From NCBI RefSeq assembly GCF_013374995.1, contig NZ_CP056030.1:682001-746000 (forward strand): a stretch of DNA of 64,000 nucleotides. Direction: 5' to 3'. Under the pieces are notes generated by a model. That model did no database searches. It worked only from the letters and a program-made list of their open reading frames with translations, and was not told the DNA's origin. Position numbers and translations under genes: made by a program. Within the stretch, counting starts at the first letter, position 1; each line of letters begins with the position of its first letter. The DNA comes from Pseudomonas eucalypticola. GTDB taxonomy: Bacteria > Pseudomonadota > Gammaproteobacteria > Pseudomonadales > Pseudomonadaceae. Shown piece by piece: positions 62,118 through 64,000 of this stretch.

Positions 62118-63488
62118 ATGCCCACCCACGGCTTCACTGCGGCAGAGCGCCTGGAGCGCCTGCCTGTCAGTGGTTACCACCGCCTGATCTTCATCGTCAT
62201 CGCCCTGGCCTTCCTGTTCGACTCCATGGACCTGGCCATGATGACGTTCCTGTTGGGCTCCATCAAAGCCGAGTTCGGCCTGACCAGCGCCCAGGCGGGT
62301 GTACTGGCCAGCTCCAGTTTCTTCGGCATGGTCGTGGGCGCTTCGCTGTCGGGCATGCTGGCCGACCGTTTCGGCCGCAAGCCGGTATTCCAGTGGAGCA
62401 TCGTATTGTGGGGGCTGGCCAGCTACCTGTGTTCCACTGCTCAGCAACTGGAAACCCTAACAATGTTTCGGGTGCTGCTGGGTATCGGCATGGGCATGGA
62501 ATTTCCGATTGCCCAGTCGATGCTGTCGGAGTTGATTCCGGCCCGCGAACGGGGGCGCTATATCGCCCTGATGGACGGTTTCTGGCCATTGGGGTTCGTG
62601 GCCGCGGGAGTACTTTCCTATTGCCTGCTGCCGGTCATTGGCTGGCGCGCCATTTTCCTGGTGTTGGCGATACCGGCCGTGTTCGTGCTGGCAGTACGTT
62701 TCTTCATTCCCGAGTCGCCACGCTGGCTGGAGCATTCCGGCCAGCATGCTGCGGCGGACCAGGTGTTGACGGGTATCGAGGCTCGGGTACAGCGCTCGCT
62801 GGGTGGTGCGCCATTACCCGAGCCGGTGGCCATGGCACGGCAGGCCGCAGCACCCACGGGCTTCTTCGCGGCCTTCGCGGCGTTGTGGTCGCCGGTGTAT
62901 CGCCAGCGCACGCTGATGATCTGGAGCCTGTGGTTCTTCGCCTTGCTGGGGTTCTACGGCCTTACATCCTGGCTGGGCGCACTGTTGCAGCAATCAGGGT
63001 TCGCGGTGACCCAATCGGTGTATTACACCGTGCTGATTTCCCTGGGCGGCATACCCGGCTTTCTGATGGCGGCCTGGCTGGTAGAGCGTTGGGGACGCAA
63101 GCCGACCTGCGTGCTGACCTTGCTGGGCGGGGGCGCCATGGCGTTCGCATATGGGCAGAGCGCGGTGTTCGGCGGCAACGTGGGCTTGTTGATTGCCTCG
63201 GGGTTGCTGATGCAGTTCTTTCTGTTCGGGATGTGGGCGGTGCTGTACACCTATACGCCTGAGCTGTACCCCACGTCATCGCGGGCTACCGGTTCAGGGT
63301 TTGCGTCGGCGATCGGCCGCGTGGGCTCGCTGTTGGGGCCGATGGTGACGGGGCTGGTGTTTCCGTTGACGGGGCAGGGTGGGGTGTTTGCCCTGGGGGC
63401 GTTGTGCTTCGCCATGGCGGCGCTGGTGGTGTGGCTGTTCGGGGTGGAAACCCGGGGGCGCACGCTGGAAGAGCTGACCCAGCCTTGA
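62118..63488 (+). CDS. MFS transporter (aromatic acid/sugar-porter-like)
   Basis: 456 residues, twelve membrane helices. The loop GMLADRFGRKPVFQ, the RxxxGIGMGMEFPIAQ-type motif of helix 4 and PESPRWLEHSG after helix 6 are those of the sugar-porter/aromatic-acid symporter families. The start at 62118 follows GAGG. The likely substrate is a small organic acid, but this is only by family. It lies downstream of the ArsR-type gene and ends 18 bases before a strong inverted repeat. Confidence 0.92.
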   Translation: MPTHGFTAAERLERLPVSGYHRLIFIVIALAFLFDSMDLAMMTFLLGSIKAEFGLTSAQAGVLASSSFFGMVVGASLSGMLADRFGRKPVFQWSIVLWGLASYLCSTAQQLETLTMFRVLLGIGMGMEFPIAQSMLSELIPARERGRYIALMDGFWPLGFVAAGVLSYCLLPVIGWRAIFLVLAIPAVFVLAVRFFIPESPRWLEHSGQHAAADQVLTGIEARVQRSLGGAPLPEPVAMARQAAAPTGFFAAFAALWSPVYRQRTLMIWSLWFFALLGFYGLTSWLGALLQQSGFAVTQSVYYTVLISLGGIPGFLMAAWLVERWGRKPTCVLTLLGGGAMAFAYGQSAVFGGNVGLLIASGLLMQFFLFGMWAVLYTYTPELYPTSSRATGSGFASAIGRVGSLLGPMVTGLVFPLTGQGGVFALGALCFAMAALVVWLFGVETRGRTLEELTQP

Positions 63489-63506
63489 ATGGTTGTTCCC
63501 GAGCTT

Positions 63507-63540
63507 CGCCCGGTCCTGCCTGAATTTCCAGGACCGGGCG
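63507..63540. terminator. 12-bp inverted repeat between convergent genes
   Basis: CGCCCGGTCCTG and CAGGACCGGGCG pair perfectly around a 10-base loop between the MFS and deaminase stops. There is no T-run on either side. The position between two converging genes suggests a shared transcription end. Confidence 0.65.
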
Positions 63541-63549
63541 CCGCACTGC

Positions 63550-64000
<451 letters not shown>

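Overview
The window is chromosomal DNA of a Pseudomonas, most likely of the P. putida/P. fluorescens side of the genus. Evidence is the high GC content, gene order matching the P. aeruginosa retS-purD-purH-fis-dusB-prmA-accC-accB-dipZ-gcbA-speA neighbourhood, the tad/rcp/pprAB block, and AccC, Fis and SpeA sequences of Pseudomonas type. I see no rRNA, tRNA, CRISPR array, prophage or insertion sequence. Family names come from recognised motifs and remembered relatives; no database search was run.

Layout. (1) 1-1.4 kb: two unrecognised reading frames and a MarC membrane protein. (2) 1.4-13.6 kb, all minus strand: RetS hybrid sensor, purine genes purD and purH, fis-dusB, a zinc-ribbon/DUF3426 protein, prmA, an unrecognised AT-richer gene, and accC-accB. 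The place normally taken by aroQ, just upstream of accB, holds a decayed aroQ remnant. (3) 14-24.8 kb: DsbD, a GcbA-type diguanylate cyclase, a DUF2333 protein, a Nudix hydrolase, a SUI1/YciH protein, SpeA, an esterase-like lipoprotein, a MATE exporter and a small membrane protein. (4) 24.9-39.8 kb: a complete tad (Flp type IVb pilus) island: single-domain response regulator, flp, rcpC, rcpA, tadZ, tadA, tadB, tadC, tadD, a DUF3613-like gene, pprB, fppA, a TadE/TadF pseudopilin, pprA and tadG. (5) 39.8-43.7 kb: two DUF4136 lipoproteins, cmoM, a MazG-like pyrophosphohydrolase, a LysE exporter and its AraC regulator. (6) 43.8-49.3 kb: a FabG4/MaoC pair divergent from a FadI-type thiolase, then a BASS symporter divergent from an AraC regulator. 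(7) 49.4-52.6 kb: an outer-membrane barrel resembling an autotransporter without a passenger, two tandem long palindromes, and a chemoreceptor with a sigma-28-like promoter. (8) 52.9-58.6 kb: a RIO kinase and a copper module (cueR, copA, an unknown periplasmic protein, copZ) with two CueR operators, then a Bcr/CflA exporter and a 59-residue gene. (9) 58.7-64 kb: an alcohol dehydrogenase-like gene divergent from a LysR regulator, a 480-bp AT-richer region with a possible structured leader, an ArsR-family regulator, an MFS transporter, and the 3' part of an adenosine/adenine deaminase.

How the genes work together. The tad block encodes pilin, prepilin peptidase, secretin, ATPase, platform proteins and a dedicated PprA-PprB two-component system. 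With RetS and the GcbA-like cyclase nearby, much of the window concerns the choice between motile and attached life. The copper genes form a compact CueR regulon. The accBC/fabG4/maoC/thiolase genes belong to fatty-acid metabolism. The observations most worth checking are the aroQ remnant ahead of accB, the degenerate catalytic domain of RetS, the missing normal start codon of tadZ, the tandem 23-bp-arm palindromes, and the structured region before the ArsR gene.
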